Below are positions 1-11,677 of a DNA stretch of 41,101 bases, piece by piece. The stretch's first letter is position 1. Each line of letters starts with the position of its first letter. The position numbers and the translations under genes were made by a program. Below the pieces are notes generated by a model that saw nothing but the letters and a program-made list of their open reading frames with translations, was not told where the DNA came from and did not search any database. This DNA is from Theristus sp. LFF4_11 (taxonomy: Eukaryota; Nematoda; Chromadorea; Monhysterida; Xyalidae), in contig JASANC010004255.1 of assembly GCA_030248135.1 (NCBI GenBank), forward strand, positions 1-41,101, given 5' to 3'.

Positions 1-1740
1 ATAGCTTTTAGCATGATACTGTTTAACCCAGAAGTGGCAAAGTCTCAGCGGGTTCTTTGTACTGCACGTGAATCATTTCCAATGCTTTATTCTTGTGATC
101 CTTATTTTTCTGTGTCACAATTGCTGCTGTGATGTGTGTTTCAGTTTTGCATCATTTTGATGAATGTGAAAGCTTGAAATGCATCGAGCAAGAAAAAATT
201 TGTCTTGTCCGTTTGTAAACCAAACCCCAACCAAGAACAGAACATCCCATCGCTTTTTCATGAAAACTTGCAAAAGAAGTGGACAAACCAACCAATTCGA
301 TACTCTACTCTAATACTCACTAACACAAATATCCCACCACAGACAAGTGCTAAATGTTGAAGCTGAAGCGAAGACGGGAAGCATCTTTTTGATTCGATTT
401 ACGAACCACCCGCCGTATCGTACTAAACAGCTCAACGCAAGTAAACAAGTCAACAACAACGAACCAGAAAATGTGGCCATTTTGCGTCGTCGCACACGAA
501 GAAACTCGACTTTTCGAGCCGCATATCCCATTCCCATTTCACCATGGCTCCGCCGAGTCTACTTGAACTACAAAGAAAAAATCTTCAAGGATAGACGATG
601 TACGACGAAAAAAATGAGAGAGAGAATGTGATAATACGCACGCGCAAGCACCCACGCGGTTAGCCTGTTTTCAGTTGCCATCTGAAGCGGAAAATCGAAT
701 TCTTGTCTGCCCAAATAAATGCACATCCTTTCCTTGCGACCACGAAAAGAAAGTTGTTAGCAAGACACATGGAAAGCACGGCTACCCTGTGCTGCCCTGC
801 CGTTTTGTTGCCTCTCGCTGCTCAAAGTCAATCGAAGACGCTCTGTGAGTGTGACCATCAGCAGTGGTTGCTTCTTTGCTTTTTGCTCTGTATCAACTTG
901 CTGCTGTTTTGAGTTTGAATCTGGAAGAAACACAATTGCAAGAACGGACACACGATTGATTACTTTTGTGTTTTGCTCTTTCACATGAAAAATGATATTT
1001 TCAAAGCCTAACATTACATGTTTTTAAAAACAGGATTATGATTACGGAATGGATTTCCTTCCCTTGAGTGGTCACGAGCATCTGGTTGCGCCTGCACATA
1101 ATACACAAGTTTTTGAATGAAGTTTTTGAGTAGGGTTGTTAAACAAAAATAACAAAATTTAAATTGAATAAAAAACAAAAATGCCAATAAAAAAATAAAA
1201 AAATTTCTTCTAATATGCTCGGAAAACCTCATTTTTGGCACAATTTTTGGAAAGTTCAACGAAAATTTTCTTTGACATTACCTTGTAAAACCGTCAGCAG
1301 TCGATTTTAGACCGTTTTACCGATTGATTTTAGGCTTGAACAACTTTTGGGCTGAAGTTTTTGAGCGTCGCAAAATTTCCGATGCAGCCAAGGACCCAAG
1401 GTGACATGACATGACATTTCGCCTCACATTGTGAATCTGAGCGTCCCAGTTGTGCCGTCTGGAAAGTTGGGACATGGGAGTGGGAGTCATTCGGGAGCAC
1501 GTCAAATGTAGTTCTTTCTTTGGCTCCTTGATTGATTTGGCACAAACCTTGTCCAAATTAAAAAAAAATAATAAAAAAAAACAAATTTTTGTTTTTTCAA
1601 CAAAGCTAAACGTAACGTAAACCTGCGTCCTGCACCCGTTTCGCTCGTTTCGCGTATTTTTTGTTTCATCTTGTCATATTTTAAGTGATATGAAATGAAC
1701 GAAAACGAACACTGTGTTTCTGAATCTTTCATTTTCTTTC
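1..1740. other. Upstream or intronic region, no gene recognised
   Basis: I see no conserved coding exon here. Open frames in this stretch have AT-rich codon use and no recognisable domain. A pyrimidine-rich 3' splice-site-like string ending in CAG at about 1740 suggests that the ACSS exon carrying the start codon begins at 1741. Part of this region would then be a 5' UTR intron or promoter. No promoter element can be assigned with confidence. Confidence 0.5.
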
Positions 1741-1848
1741 AGAAGATCACGATTTCACGATCACCACTCCAGTTCACGTTGTTTGTTGCTTGTTATCAGC
1801 TTCGAAAGCACTCAAGAAACGGCAGTTCCATTCAAGTCAAGCGAAAAC

Positions 1849-4800
1849 ATGTCTGACGCCCCCGATAAGACGGAGCATCCTCGGTTTGATGTCGGCAACG
1901 GCGACGACGACGACGACACGCGGAACGTGTTCCATCCGCCGGAGGCAGTGGCGTCCACGGCGCACGTTTCCTCACTCGACCAATATCGCAAGATGTACGC
2001 CGAGTCGATCGCCGATCCGAACACGTTCTGGCGCCGAATCGCGTCTGAGCTGCACTTCGCAACGCCCGACGTCTCCAGCAACGTGCTGCAGTACAATTTC
2101 GACGTGAAAAAGGGCCCGATCAGCGTTCGCTTCATGCCGGGCGCCAGCACCAACGTCGCCTATAATTGTCTCGAGCGTAATTTGCAGCGCGGCTTTGGCT
2201 CGAAAATTGCGTTCTTCTGGTGGGTGACGCTTGGATATGGTTTTGTAGACGTTTTTCGTTTTTGCTGTTGCAATTTGAGACCAGTAGCGAAAGCGGGACC
2301 TCGGGTGAGGGGGGGGGTGTTTGCCTAATTTCAGAGGGGGGGGGTCAGGTGCCTTCTCGGTGAGGGGGGGTGCACGGGCAGCAAATTTTCCTGAGGGGGT
2401 GCACTGGCAGAAAAATTTCGTGAGGGGGGGGTGCACGGGATCGCACGGGTAATACCAAATTTTTGCCTTAGAAAAACACAGAAATTCTTGTAAAATACAG
2501 AATATTTTGTGCAAACAAGCTGCTTGTTTGGGCAGAAACAACAAAATCTATGCAGGGACAGACACAAACGTCAAGAAAAATGCAAAAATTACGGTATTTT
2601 TGGAAAAAAATGAGATGAGATTGACCACCTTCTGTCGCGTCTGTAGCGCAGGTGTAGGGCTTTCGTCTACCGTTCTGTAGGTGGAAAGTTCGAACCTCGC
2701 TGCGGACAAGACACACAATGGAGAAACTAGTGACCAACAACATCTAATAGTCTACTCCCTTCAGAGCCGAGGGTAAATTGGGCTCGGGGCAGTGTTGCCC
2801 GTTTCCGCCGGAGTTTGGTACCTTAGGGATTCCGGAACCGGCGCGCGAACAAATAAATTAAATAAATAAATTAAATTAAACCTTGAAGGGGGGGGTGCGA
2901 TCCCGTGTTTTCTCGCGGAGGGGGGTGGGGGGAGTCTAGTACCCGTGTCGAGGTAAAGGGGGGGAGGGGGGGTACACGGGTATCTGCCCGTGCACGGGCA
3001 GGATTTTCGGCTGAGGGGGGTGGACCCCCCCCACCCCCCCCGCACTTTCGCTACTGTTTGAGACGCCCGTCGTTGCACGAACACGAAACTAAACGAATTT
3101 AAAAATTAGGCTGAAACTACTTCAAAAAATGCAAGACTAGAAAAAATAATGTGTGTAAGAATAAAGTAGTAGAAATCCAAACGTAGATTATCTATTTACA
3201 CTTTACAGGGAAGGAAATTCGCCGATCGATTCACAGAAGATCACTTACCAGCAGTTGCACGACATGGTGGTGTCAATTGCAAAAGTGTTGCGCTCAAAAG
3301 GTATAAGCGACGTTTCGTTCCAGTTTCCCAGTTTCTCCAATCCAACCGGTACATTCCAATGTTTCAACAACTCACGATTGATTTGAGTGACGAGACCACT
3401 AAACTATAAAAAAATGTGCAGGTGTGAAAAAGGGCGATCGTGTGGCCGTGTACTTGCCGATGATTCCGGAGCTGCCGGCGGTGATGCTCGCGTGTGCACG
3501 CATCGGCGCCATGCACAGCGTCGTCGTGAGTGTCCCGACTCGAATGTTTTTTCAGCAAATAAAGTTTCAGTCCGTAAAAAAGGGAAACACGTGTTCTCAC
3601 CGTGATAGTCCGTGTTTCGTTTGATATCTCAAGAAAGTCTATTGTTCAGTGCATGTCAGTTGTGCAGAGTGTACATGTGCCAAGCCCCCCTCCAACCATT
3701 TTCAGTTCGGCGGTTTCTCGGCGCCCGCGCTCGCGTCGCGTATCGTGGACGCCCGTTCGAACGTGCTCGTCACGGCTGACGCGTTCACGCGCGGCCCGAA
3801 ACTGATCAACCTGAAAGAGATCGCTGATCACGCAATCCAGCAGAGCGCTAAAGATGTTGGTGCAGTTGCTACGGGCTGCTTCGGGGTCGGAGAACATTGA
3901 ACCGATGCATTCCCGTGCAAATAAATATCTGGTGCACATGTGAAAAAACGAGTTTCAATCGTAACACATTTTATCGTGCTGCTTTTGGCACGGGATTTTT
4001 GTTGTTATGGACGTGGGTTCGAATCCCACTTCAAAAGTTTTTCCTATGATGCCTGCATCTCTTTTCAAAAATCGTAACACAATAAATGGAATCGCCCGCT
4101 TTTCAGGGTCAAACGGTGACGTCGTGTATCGTCGTTCGTCACATCGATCGCGTCACGCTACCGCCTGGCACCAGCAAACCAACCGTGCGTCTTTGCCTAA
4201 CTACTTTCGTTGCCTTATTCGGTTGCGAAAAAGATCTTTTGGTTGATTTTCAGTTTTCGATCATGAACACGTTTTCGCATTTCAGTGTTCATACAACGCG
4301 CACGTTGATGTCGACCTGGACGAGGCAATGAAGGAGTGCGCAGGCGGTGACGGCTCGGTCACGTGGGTGAATGCAGAGGACAATCTGTTCATGCTGTACA
4401 CATCGTAAGTTGATTGGAAAATTAGAAGTCACCCAAGTCACAAGTTTACACAAGATGGCTGAAATTGAAAGGACATTCGATGTCAAACAAAATCGAAACC
4501 CCCCAGCAACTGATCGTGATCAAGCTTTGAGACGTAGCTCACCGAATGCCACGCTTCGAGTGTCGTCAGACCTGTTTTCAAACAAAACGGACATTCAAAC
4601 AAATTGTGGATCGATGGCTGCTGGCGCGAACGTTTTGGACTTCCCAGCGCAACCCTGTACAGTCAAACTCTATCTATGAGTGGACATATCCAATCCAACT
4701 AGCTGATTGGTCGGCGGGTGACGTAATGCATGGATTCTATGCACACCAAACTCCGCCTCCACCGCAATAATTCATGCACAGAATGCATGCATCAACCAAT

Positions 4801-7800
4801 CGGCCAGCTAGGATATGTTTTCGAGTTCGCCTGTAGTACCGTGGCGTACATGATGGATGATGTCAAGCAACCACGAAATTCAGTGCACTTCAGCGGCAGC
4901 ACCGGCAAACCGAAGGGCGTCGTGCACACGACAGCCGGCTACATGCTGTACACGTACGCCACGACCAAGTACGTCTTTGACGTGCACCCGGACGACGTCT
5001 ACTGGTGCACGGCCGACTGCGGCTGGATCACCGGCCACTCGTACATCGTCTACGGACCGCTCGCCAACGGATGCACCAATGTGCTGGTGGGCGTTGCACG
5101 GTTGCTCGCGCACCCTTGAAGGCGTTGATCGCAATCGAGCCTGCGAAATCGCAAAAATCCCACCCCACTGGCAGTCTCTTTTTTTAGAAATGGCTAACTT
5201 TGAGATTTTGTAAACTTGTGTTTTTAACGGTGCCTGTTCATTGTTGTCTTTGCAGTTCGAAGGGACACCGGTGCATCCGACGCCGAGTCGCTTTTGGGAG
5301 GTCGTCGAGAAGTACAAGGTGAGCGCATTCTCACTGTTTGCAATCATTGTCTTTTTCCAATCTTGACTTTATGTGCAGTGCCAAATGTATTCTTTTTGCT
5401 TTTGATTCTGCGACTCGATGCGCTCATTTATTGATAAGATTGCAGTTTCATGCATGACGCGCGAATTCGAAATTGGTGAAGTGGTCCTGGTCCCCGAAAT
5501 GCGCTAGCACCACGCATGAAACTAACTAACTGCGTTCCCCATGTCTGCAAAACAAACGCAACGCACTGAGTCGCAGAACCAAAAAAAACTGATAACAACT
5601 ATTTGCTATTATATCATTCATCAAGAGCGTGTTCAAATCAGTGCGATAATCGCATCGCTGGAACCACAGCAAAACATGAAACACCGGTGCAAATTCTCGC
5701 ACTGCAGGTGAACAAATTCTACACGGCGCCGACGGCGATTCGCTCACTGATGGCCTTCCGCGACGAGTTCGTGCGCAAATGCGACCGCTCGTCGTTGCGA
5801 GTGCTCGGCACCGTCGGGGAGCCGATCAATCCGGCAGCCTGGCTCTGGTATCACAACGTGGTCGGAGCGAAGAAGTGCGCCATTGTCGACACCTACTGGC
5901 AGACGGAAACCGTAGGTTGTGGTGCTCTGTTGTTGGAAGTTGAGCAATAGAGAGTGTGGTCGTTTTTTCCAGTTCTGCGACTCGAACACGCATAGTTCGG
6001 CAATTAGTCTCTTGCGAGATGCGGCAATCCCAACTCCAAGATTGGTGAAATAGTCTCTGAGAACGTCATTTAGGCAGTTTTTAATTCCGGAATCAAGTAC
6101 CGAAGTGAAGCTAATTTCGCTTCTTGATTCGGTCGCAGAACCAGACAAAAAATGGATTGAGATGGTACGTGCCACTGTGTATTGTGGTTTCGATGATGAT
6201 CCTGGCAATCCTGAGGCCAATGGCAATCGATGCTGCAGTATTTCAAAGCAACCTCCACTACAGGGTGGCCACGTGCTGACGCCGCTGCCTGGGGCGACAC
6301 CCACGAAGCCTGGCTCTGCAACCTTTCCATTCTTCGGCGTTGAGCCGTGCCTTGTCGACTCGAACGGACGCGAAATCGAGGGACCCGGCGAGGGAAATCT
6401 GGTCAGTGGACGCGATTTCTTGTTGTTTTCGTGTTTTTTAGTTTAGTTCACTCTTCTTGATTGAATTTCTTGTGATTGACTGCTCTAAAGGATTCGATTT
6501 GTGTTTGTTTCATTGCAGTGTTTCAAGCGCGCCTGGCCGGGCATGATGCGCACCGTGTACGGCGACCACCCGCGTTTCGAGCGCACGTACTTCGGCGCCT
6601 TTCCCGGCTACTATTTCACTGGCGACGGTACCACACGAGCGCGGTGTTCTTGTTTATTGAGCATGCCATAAAAATGCGGCGAAACTATTTATTTATTTAT
6701 TCGTCTGAAATCGTGTTGAAAAAATATGATCTTTTATTTTGGTCGAGAGACTCAGTGCGCGCAAAGACGCATAGATGCGTCCGTGTGTGACGCGGGAAGT
6801 CAAAATTGAACAAGTGATCCGAGTCCCCTAAATAGGATCGAGTCACTTGGGCGATTTTGAATTGCCACACATAAAATTGAAGCTAGTGTCCTTTCACGTC
6901 TGCAAACCTACTGAATCGCATATTCTGAAAAATTAAAATTGAAATAAAACAGTATCGCTGCGGTAGTGTGCGACGTTTTCGAATGCGCGTTTCACACAGG
7001 TGCGCGCCGCGACGACGACGGCTACTACTGGGTGACGGGTCGCGTGGACGATCTGATGAACGTCAGCGGGCATCTGCTGTCGACGGCCGAGATCGAGTCG
7101 GCGCTGGTCGCACACGAGTCCGTTGCGGAGGCGGCCGTGGTCGCTGCGCCCGACGACATCAAGGGACACGTGCCGTACGCGTTCGTGACGCTCAAAACTG
7201 TGAGCGAGCATCCGCGCTGGTGCATGCTGTTGTTGCAGTTGCTGGCGCCAGTTTTATAAACGCTTAGCAGTCCAACACCATTGAGCCCCTGAATGAAAAT
7301 CACAGCTGCGGTTTTTTCATGCAAACTGATTCACCAATGAAAAACTGAAATTTCTTTTGATTCATGAATTTATTCAGGCGCTCAGTGGTGTAGCACTATT
7401 GAACTGTGATGTTTTATAAACCTGGCCGCTTGCCGCTTTCAGTGACTGGAAGGCCACCAAAAACTCCGGTGGTTCGGTCTCGAGACTGAACGCTGACGAA
7501 GAGAGTGCGACAGCCTCTTAAGGCTCGCTCCCTCCTTCAGTCTCTAATGATCGTAGCCCCATCTCGGATTTCGGTGCCCATACACCTCGATTCGGCTGCT
7601 CTTTCATTCCGATTTCGTCGTTGACAATCTTTTACGTCTTTTTGAATTTTTTTAAATTGAATTTCAGGGTTTGAAAATGACACCGGAACTCGAGAAGGAC
7701 CTAAAGCAGGTGGTCCGCGAGAAGATCGGTGCGATCGCGATCCCAGGCACGATTCAGCTGGCGCCCGGGCTGCCGAAAACACGGTCCGGCAAGATCACAC

Positions 7801-8877
7801 GCCGTATTCTGCGCAAAGTGGCCGAGGGAAACAGACAGGCGGATTTGGGCGATGTCAGCACGCTTGCTGATGAATCGGTATGAAGGGGGGGGGGGGGCAC
7901 GGCTGTGAAGTTGTGCGGTTGGTTGGTTTTAGGTTGAAGTGAAGGGGTGCACTACTATGCAAAACTACTGTGAAGTTGTGTTGGTTGGTTAACGTAAAGA
8001 GGTGATACTACTATGCAAAACTACTATGAAGTTGTGTTGGTTGGTTAACGTAAAGAGACACTACTACTATGCAAAGATCTATAAACTGTCTGATTTAAAA
8101 AAGCTGCAAGCAAATTTTCAGCGTGTATCATGATGCAATGATGGTGTTTATATGACTGTACAATATTTCTCAAGACAGCACAGCTATTTTCCATTTACTG
8201 TCCCACCATTCGCAATGTGTGCAATGCAACGTTGTGCGTTTTGTTCATGACGATTGGAGTTTTTTCATGTTGCGTTTTGCGAAAAAAATCAGTTTGGCAA
8301 TGGCAAACCTTCATGTGTGTGTGTCTAGTTTCTTGTGGGACATTCCACTGTGGCAGCAGAGAGAAATACGTACAGTAAACAATATTTTCTATGTTTTTGA
8401 CATCGCTTGCCTTGGTTTATGGTGTCGTGCTGTTGTAATCTGAAATCAAAATTCGCTCATCCAAAAGGGGTCGTTTTGTTTATTTCGTTGCGACCGTGTT
8501 TATTTTCATCTTAGGTGATCAGCCAACTTTGGGATGGACGTCCCGTGACTCTGAAGGGCACGGCGCGGTCTAGACTTTGAGCTGTGCAGCAAAACGAACA
8601 CTTTGACTCGCTGACAAAACGTTGAACGTTTTTTTTACTGTGACTTTGTACACTTGTGCCACATTACGGTGCTTTGGTAGAGCGGGGCTTGGGCGCGGGG
8701 TTTAACCAAAAAAAGCAAATCATTGCCAGCCATGGAGACGCGCTCACTGTGGTGCAGTGGTTGCGTTCGTCATCGGTTGGCAATGGCAGTGCAGTGGCTG
8801 GTGCTGATGCTTGTGTTGCTTGTTGCAGGTGATCGACCAACTGTGGGACGGCCGCCAACCGCTGGCGTCCGGTTGAT
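1849..8877 (+). CDS. ACSS: Acetyl-coenzyme A synthetase (ACSS/AcCoAS), complete, 13 shared exons plus two alternative last exons
   Basis: The enzyme is a ligase of the ANL superfamily that makes acetyl-CoA from acetate, ATP and CoA through acetyl-AMP. Coding exons: 1849-2219, 3209-3300, 3422-3525, 3706-3855, 4107-4184, 4286-4404, 4894-5086, 5256-5318, 5708-5911, 6264-6401, 6519-6627, 7000-7199, 7668-7877, then either 8515-8580 or 8830-8877. All phases agree. Products are 698 or 692 residues, close to animal ACSS2 (about 700). Visible signatures are the P-loop [10 protein letters not shown] (about residues 303-312, split over exons 6 and 7), [50 protein letters not shown], and the C-terminal PKTRSGKI whose lysine (about 649) is the adenylation and acetylation-regulated residue of this family. 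The start at 1849 is the first in-frame ATG after the 1740 acceptor. No mitochondrial presequence is evident; the N-terminus is acidic. The exon 4 donor (GTTGGT) is the weakest junction. Introns carry a hAT-like element, MITEs and a minisatellite. Confidence 0.95.
2282..3056. mobile_element. hAT-like non-autonomous element with G-rich core, 8-bp TSD
   Basis: The element lies in ACSS intron 1. It begins CAGTAGCGAAAG and ends with the inverse CTTTCGCTACTG apart from one inserted base in the TIR. It is flanked on both sides by the identical 8-bp duplication TTTGAGAC (2274-2281 and 3057-3064). An 8-bp TSD with CAG-starting TIRs is typical of the hAT superfamily. The ends consist of G-run-rich imperfect repeats with GTGCACGGG units; the middle contains a tRNA-like SINE. 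No transposase is encoded. An element with the same architecture is at 34528-35079. Confidence 0.85.
2632..2881 (+). mobile_element. tRNA-derived SINE-like insertion with A/T tail
   Basis: A Pol III A-box-like string (TAGCGCAGGTG) is followed about 45 nt later by a B-box (AGTTCGAACCT), as in a tRNA. A GC-rich body follows (TCCGGAACCGGCGCGCG), and the sequence ends in a TTAAA/TAAAT simple tail at 2852-2881. This is the layout of a SINE, nested inside the hAT-like element. The acceptor stem is degenerate, so it is not a functional tRNA gene. Confidence 0.6.
4658..4835. mobile_element. Foldback MITE of the TACAGTC / ACCAATCAGC family (copy in ACSS intron 6)
   Basis: The sequence begins TACAGTCAAACTC and ends GAGTTCGCCTGTA. 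Its inner arms (CATATCCAA..CTAGCTGATTGGT versus ACCAATCGGCCAGCTAGGATATG) are inverted copies, so the whole element can form a hairpin. Terminal TA dinucleotides suggest a Tc1/mariner-type target. Related copies are at 15418-15579, 19297-19428, about 22207-22369 and 24207-24376. Confidence 0.75.
5406..5578. mobile_element. MITE with TTCTGCGACTC.. termini, ACSS intron 8
   Basis: The left end TTCTGCGACTCGATGCG is matched by an inverted right end CGCACTGAGTCGCAGAA. The inner text ATTGGTGAAGTGGTC recurs in slightly altered form in the next intron. There is no coding capacity. It is a short non-autonomous DNA element of unknown superfamily. Confidence 0.65.
5973..6140. mobile_element. Second MITE of the TTCTGCGACTC family, ACSS intron 9
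   Basis: It begins TTCTGCGACTCGAA and ends TTCGGTCGCAGAA (inverted). The inner ATTGGTGAAATAGTC corresponds to the copy in the preceding intron. A third, more diverged relative (GACTCAGTGCGCGC.. with AAGTGATCCGAGTCC) lies at about 6740-6920 in intron 11. Confidence 0.6.
7900..8075 (+). repeat. Minisatellite, about 64-bp unit, roughly 2.5-3 copies
   Basis: The motif ACTACTATGCAAAACTACT followed by GTGAAGTTGTGTTGGTTGGT and TAACGTAAAGAG repeats in tandem after a G-run at 7884. It lies in the last ACSS intron between exon 13 and alternative exon A. It has no coding potential. Confidence 0.8.
8515..8580 (+). CDS. ACSS: ACSS alternative terminal exon A, ends in PTS1-type SRL
   Basis: A 3' splice site ends in TTAG at 8514, followed by 66 nt in phase 0 with the exon ending at 7877. 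The exon encodes 21 residues that start VISQLWDGR and end ARSRL, then TGA. Vertebrate ACSS2 has a comparable VISHLF at this point, so the exon is clearly an ACSS end. The final SRL fits the peroxisomal targeting signal type 1 consensus (S/A/C, K/R/H, L/M) and has upstream basic residues. No AATAAA is seen between this stop and exon B, so how the transcript ends is unresolved. Confidence 0.75.
   Translation: MISQLWDGRPVTLKGTARSRL
8830..8877 (+). CDS. ACSS: ACSS alternative terminal exon B, no targeting signal
   Basis: A strong acceptor (TTGTTGCAG) precedes 48 nt in phase 0. They encode 15 residues, starting VIDQLWDGR and ending PLASG, then TGA. The first nine residues match exon A at eight positions, which indicates tandem duplication of the last exon. 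This form has no PTS1 and should give the cytosolic/nuclear enzyme. An AATAAA at about 9488 is the nearest canonical poly(A) signal downstream. Confidence 0.8.
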
Positions 8878-9567
8878 CACCGTCACCCTCAACGTCAACA
8901 TCAACATTGCCGGTGTTTTGTTGCATCTGCATAGAATTCTCAGGCTCACTTAGCATTGACATACAGTTTGAGCAATTTGTTGTGGTTGTTCTTGTTTAAT
9001 GTTTGTGGTCACGATTGCGATATTGGATGGGTGAAGTGGTCGAATTGTATAATGTAGATGCACAATGCAGTCGTTGATATTTATCATTCTCCGTTTGTTT
9101 ACCCACCACATGCCAGGACATTTGGTAGTAACATTTCAGCGGATTGTTTGAAAATGGTTCAATTATGAAAGGGTAAATTCAGTTTTGGGGCCATTTTGCA
9201 GCATATAACGCCATTGCTATAATTAATCAAAATCCATGTTTGGTTTTTGTTTTAGAATTCTTCACGGTATGTTTTAGTTGATTACCGGTGTTTTTATTTT
9301 TTTAACAACATGCAAATGCTCGGTGGTTGTTCTTTTGTTCCGTGTGCTTCTCAGAACTGCAGCTAAAATAACCCACGGTTGTTGTTAGTCGCTTTATGCC
9401 AAGATCATGTTGGTTTATCTTGATGTCGTTCACGTATTGTGTAATGTATTCATCATCATAATGTTTTTTGATGTTCGAAAGTTCAAATAATAAAATTTGA
9501 GTTTTCATGGAGATGGTCTTTTTTCGAGTGGCAGGTGCGAACCGCAAGCAGTAAGTTTATCTTCGCA

Positions 9568-9645
9568 GTATTTTTTGATTGCTTATTTTTTGATTACTTA
9601 TTTTTTGGTTGCTTGTATTTTTTAGTTGCTTATTGTTTAGTTGCG
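9568..9645 (+). repeat. Tandem T-rich repeat, 16-17 bp unit
   Basis: Five imperfect copies of a unit resembling TTTTTTGATTGCTTA follow one another. It is low-complexity intergenic sequence with no further feature. Confidence 0.7.
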
Positions 9646-11307
9646 TCTGCACATCTCTTAGTTTGAATTCCGTCCGACTCTCAAGGTGTTTTGGCTTTAG
9701 GTCACAAATGAAAGTTGGTTTCTTCAAATAATTTACCATATTCGTCGAAAACAAAGTGCTCGAGAAAATGGCCGTCAGCTTTTTTGGTGGCGCTTCGCTC
9801 GCAGACTGGTTATTTTTGCTTGCCGGAAGACAGCTCATTCTCACGAACGTTGTTCATTATTGAACTAATCTTTCAATGTATTTTACAGGTCGTCGTTTGT
9901 CTGCAGACCTCACAAACGACAGCGACTTTGGTTTTATTATCACTATTCTTATAGATGTGCTGTCTAGACATTTCATTCGGATAACAGCTATCCATATGCC
10001 GATCTGGTTGTGAAATAACGTTTTCGTCCATTGAAATGAAGCCACTTTCATCAGCTGACCGCAATAATAGTTTGAGGCCACACGCCAAGAACCGTAACGC
10101 CTTTTCTGATCGAGATGGCAACAAAAACGATGCTTTGGTGCCGATCTGGGTTCTGTTCTGCTTGTGCAAACAATACTCTCAGCGGTGTTTGTTTTCATTT
10201 TATTCAATTCACTTTTTGAACTGATCGGGTTTCTTTTCATTCTGTTTTTGTTTGTTTGTTTTTAGTACGCCGTTTCATTGTTGGCCAGCGGACGAAAGGA
10301 CTGGCCTGAATGGGTGGAGGCCTGGCTGTGCCTTCGTGTTTTGGCGATTGCAATCGGTCGACTGATTCAGAGCGCCAACTGGCATCATTGGTCTCGATTC
10401 CAGCAGGTTGACGATGCTGTGCGACCGGTTGGTGTGCAATTTTGTTTTTTTCTTTTGTGAGACAGCTCCGGATTATGCTTCGTTCAAGTGCGGGTTGTGC
10501 TTCGAAATCTCGGATCTTGGTGGGCATGTATTTTCAAGTAGCTGATGAGCTTTCATAGTTTTATTGGAATAAGCAAGTATGCTTATAGTCATTGGTGCAG
10601 CAGCTGCGCAAGCAAACACCGCCAAATTTGTCCGCATGCGCAGCAATATCGAGCATGAACGCATTTTCCGTTTGCCGGCAATGTGGGTGGCTGTTTTGTG
10701 TTCTCGAATCGTCCGATGCAATCTTGAAATCGGTTTTTGAAATTGCGCAAAAACGCTATTCGACTGTTTCTAATAAAAACAATCGGGTCGGTTGATCAAC
10801 GTTCGGAAGTGCAATTTTAGGATGGCATTCTTTTTTTTCGTGTCGACGTTTCTCGACATTTTCTCAATTTGACTTAATAAAGGAAAACTTTTCCACAAAA
10901 CTCAGCAGTCCATTTGTCACCACCACAGACAAATTCTACACTTTCTGCAAATTGATTAAATGTCGTGAATTCCGTCGTCAATATCTGAGATACGGAATGG
11001 CCGAGTAAACATGGCCATTTTTCAGGTTTTAAGAAGCGCGCGAAATTTGAATGAAAGAATAAAGACATTAAAAAAGCCAATTATGTATCAAATTGGTCGT
11101 GTTTTGTTAAAGTTAATTAATTAGATCATGCTTTTCAGTTTGTTCTTAGTCTATTGCACACACAATTGAGAAATATCTTTGCATTCTGGAAAAGGAAACT
11201 CCTAGTCTGCGACAGATCTTGCCTTGATTGAGAATACATGGAGTGCCTTATTTATTCGGCCATACTGTAGTCGCATGCGCCTGGCGCGGCACACAGAACT
11301 AACTTAA

Positions 11308-11677
11308 AGGAGCATTCATGAAGCTATTGTTCATTACTTAGATGTCGTATTGCTCGGGTTCGTAGGTAAACCGAGGAAGCGCGCAGCGTTTGACCGGTTC
11401 GTCCCAGAGCGCTGTTGTTGTGAGGTCGGTAGGTTGTTGCGCACACGAGAATAGATGGTTCACGTCGTGTGGTGTTTGACGGCACCGCGGGCAGGCGTTT
11501 ACGATTGCAGTGTTGACGAGCGTTCAGTAGACAGAGCGGAGTTGAGGCAATTGAATTGTTGACGTGGTGTTTAGTATATTTTGTGAAGTTAAAGCAGTAT
11601 TTAGTGACCGCGTAGCTATATTTTAACACATACAGCTATGCGTCAGTAAATACTGCTTCATGAATGCCACTTAAAGC
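11308..11677. repeat. Foldback repeat enclosing the LINE fragment
   Basis: The left arm TTAAAGGAGCATTCATGAAG is inverted at the right end as CTTCATGAATGCCACTTAAA (17 of 20 match). Inside the right end a second inverted pair around AGTATTTAGTGACCGCGTAGC forms a hairpin (11592-11665). A shorter relative with AGTATTTAGTGACGCGTAGC is at 19850-19912, after the short GPCR tail exon. Confidence 0.6.
11341..11566 (-). pseudogene. 3' end of a non-LTR retrotransposon (LINE) ORF2, decayed
   Basis: Read on the minus strand, the frame ending at about 11341 gives NACPRCRQTPHDVNHLFSC, then PTDLTTTALWDEPVK and a stop. The C-x2-C..H..C zinc knuckle followed by PTDL..LW..P is the usual C-terminal end of jockey-like LINE polyproteins. 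Upstream, QLRSVY is followed by an in-frame TGA where these proteins continue, so it is a dead fragment. It lies inside a foldback repeat (11308-11677). It is a cellular transposon relic. Confidence 0.75.

Noticed and set aside
347..631. 94-codon plus-strand frame near the left edge
   Set aside because: No domain, AT-biased codons unlike the real exons, and no splice context.
1972..2544. 190-codon minus-strand frame
   Set aside because: It covers ACSS exon 1 in antisense and the G-rich arm of the hAT-like element; its Pro-rich text is translated C-runs.
2635..2712. Possible functional tRNA gene
   Set aside because: A and B boxes are present, but acceptor and anticodon stems do not pair properly and a SINE body and tail follow.
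4013..4029. Perfect tRNA T-arm-like hairpin GTGGGTTCGAATCCCAC
   Set aside because: No A box, D-arm or anticodon arm can be found upstream at the right spacing. At most a SINE remnant.
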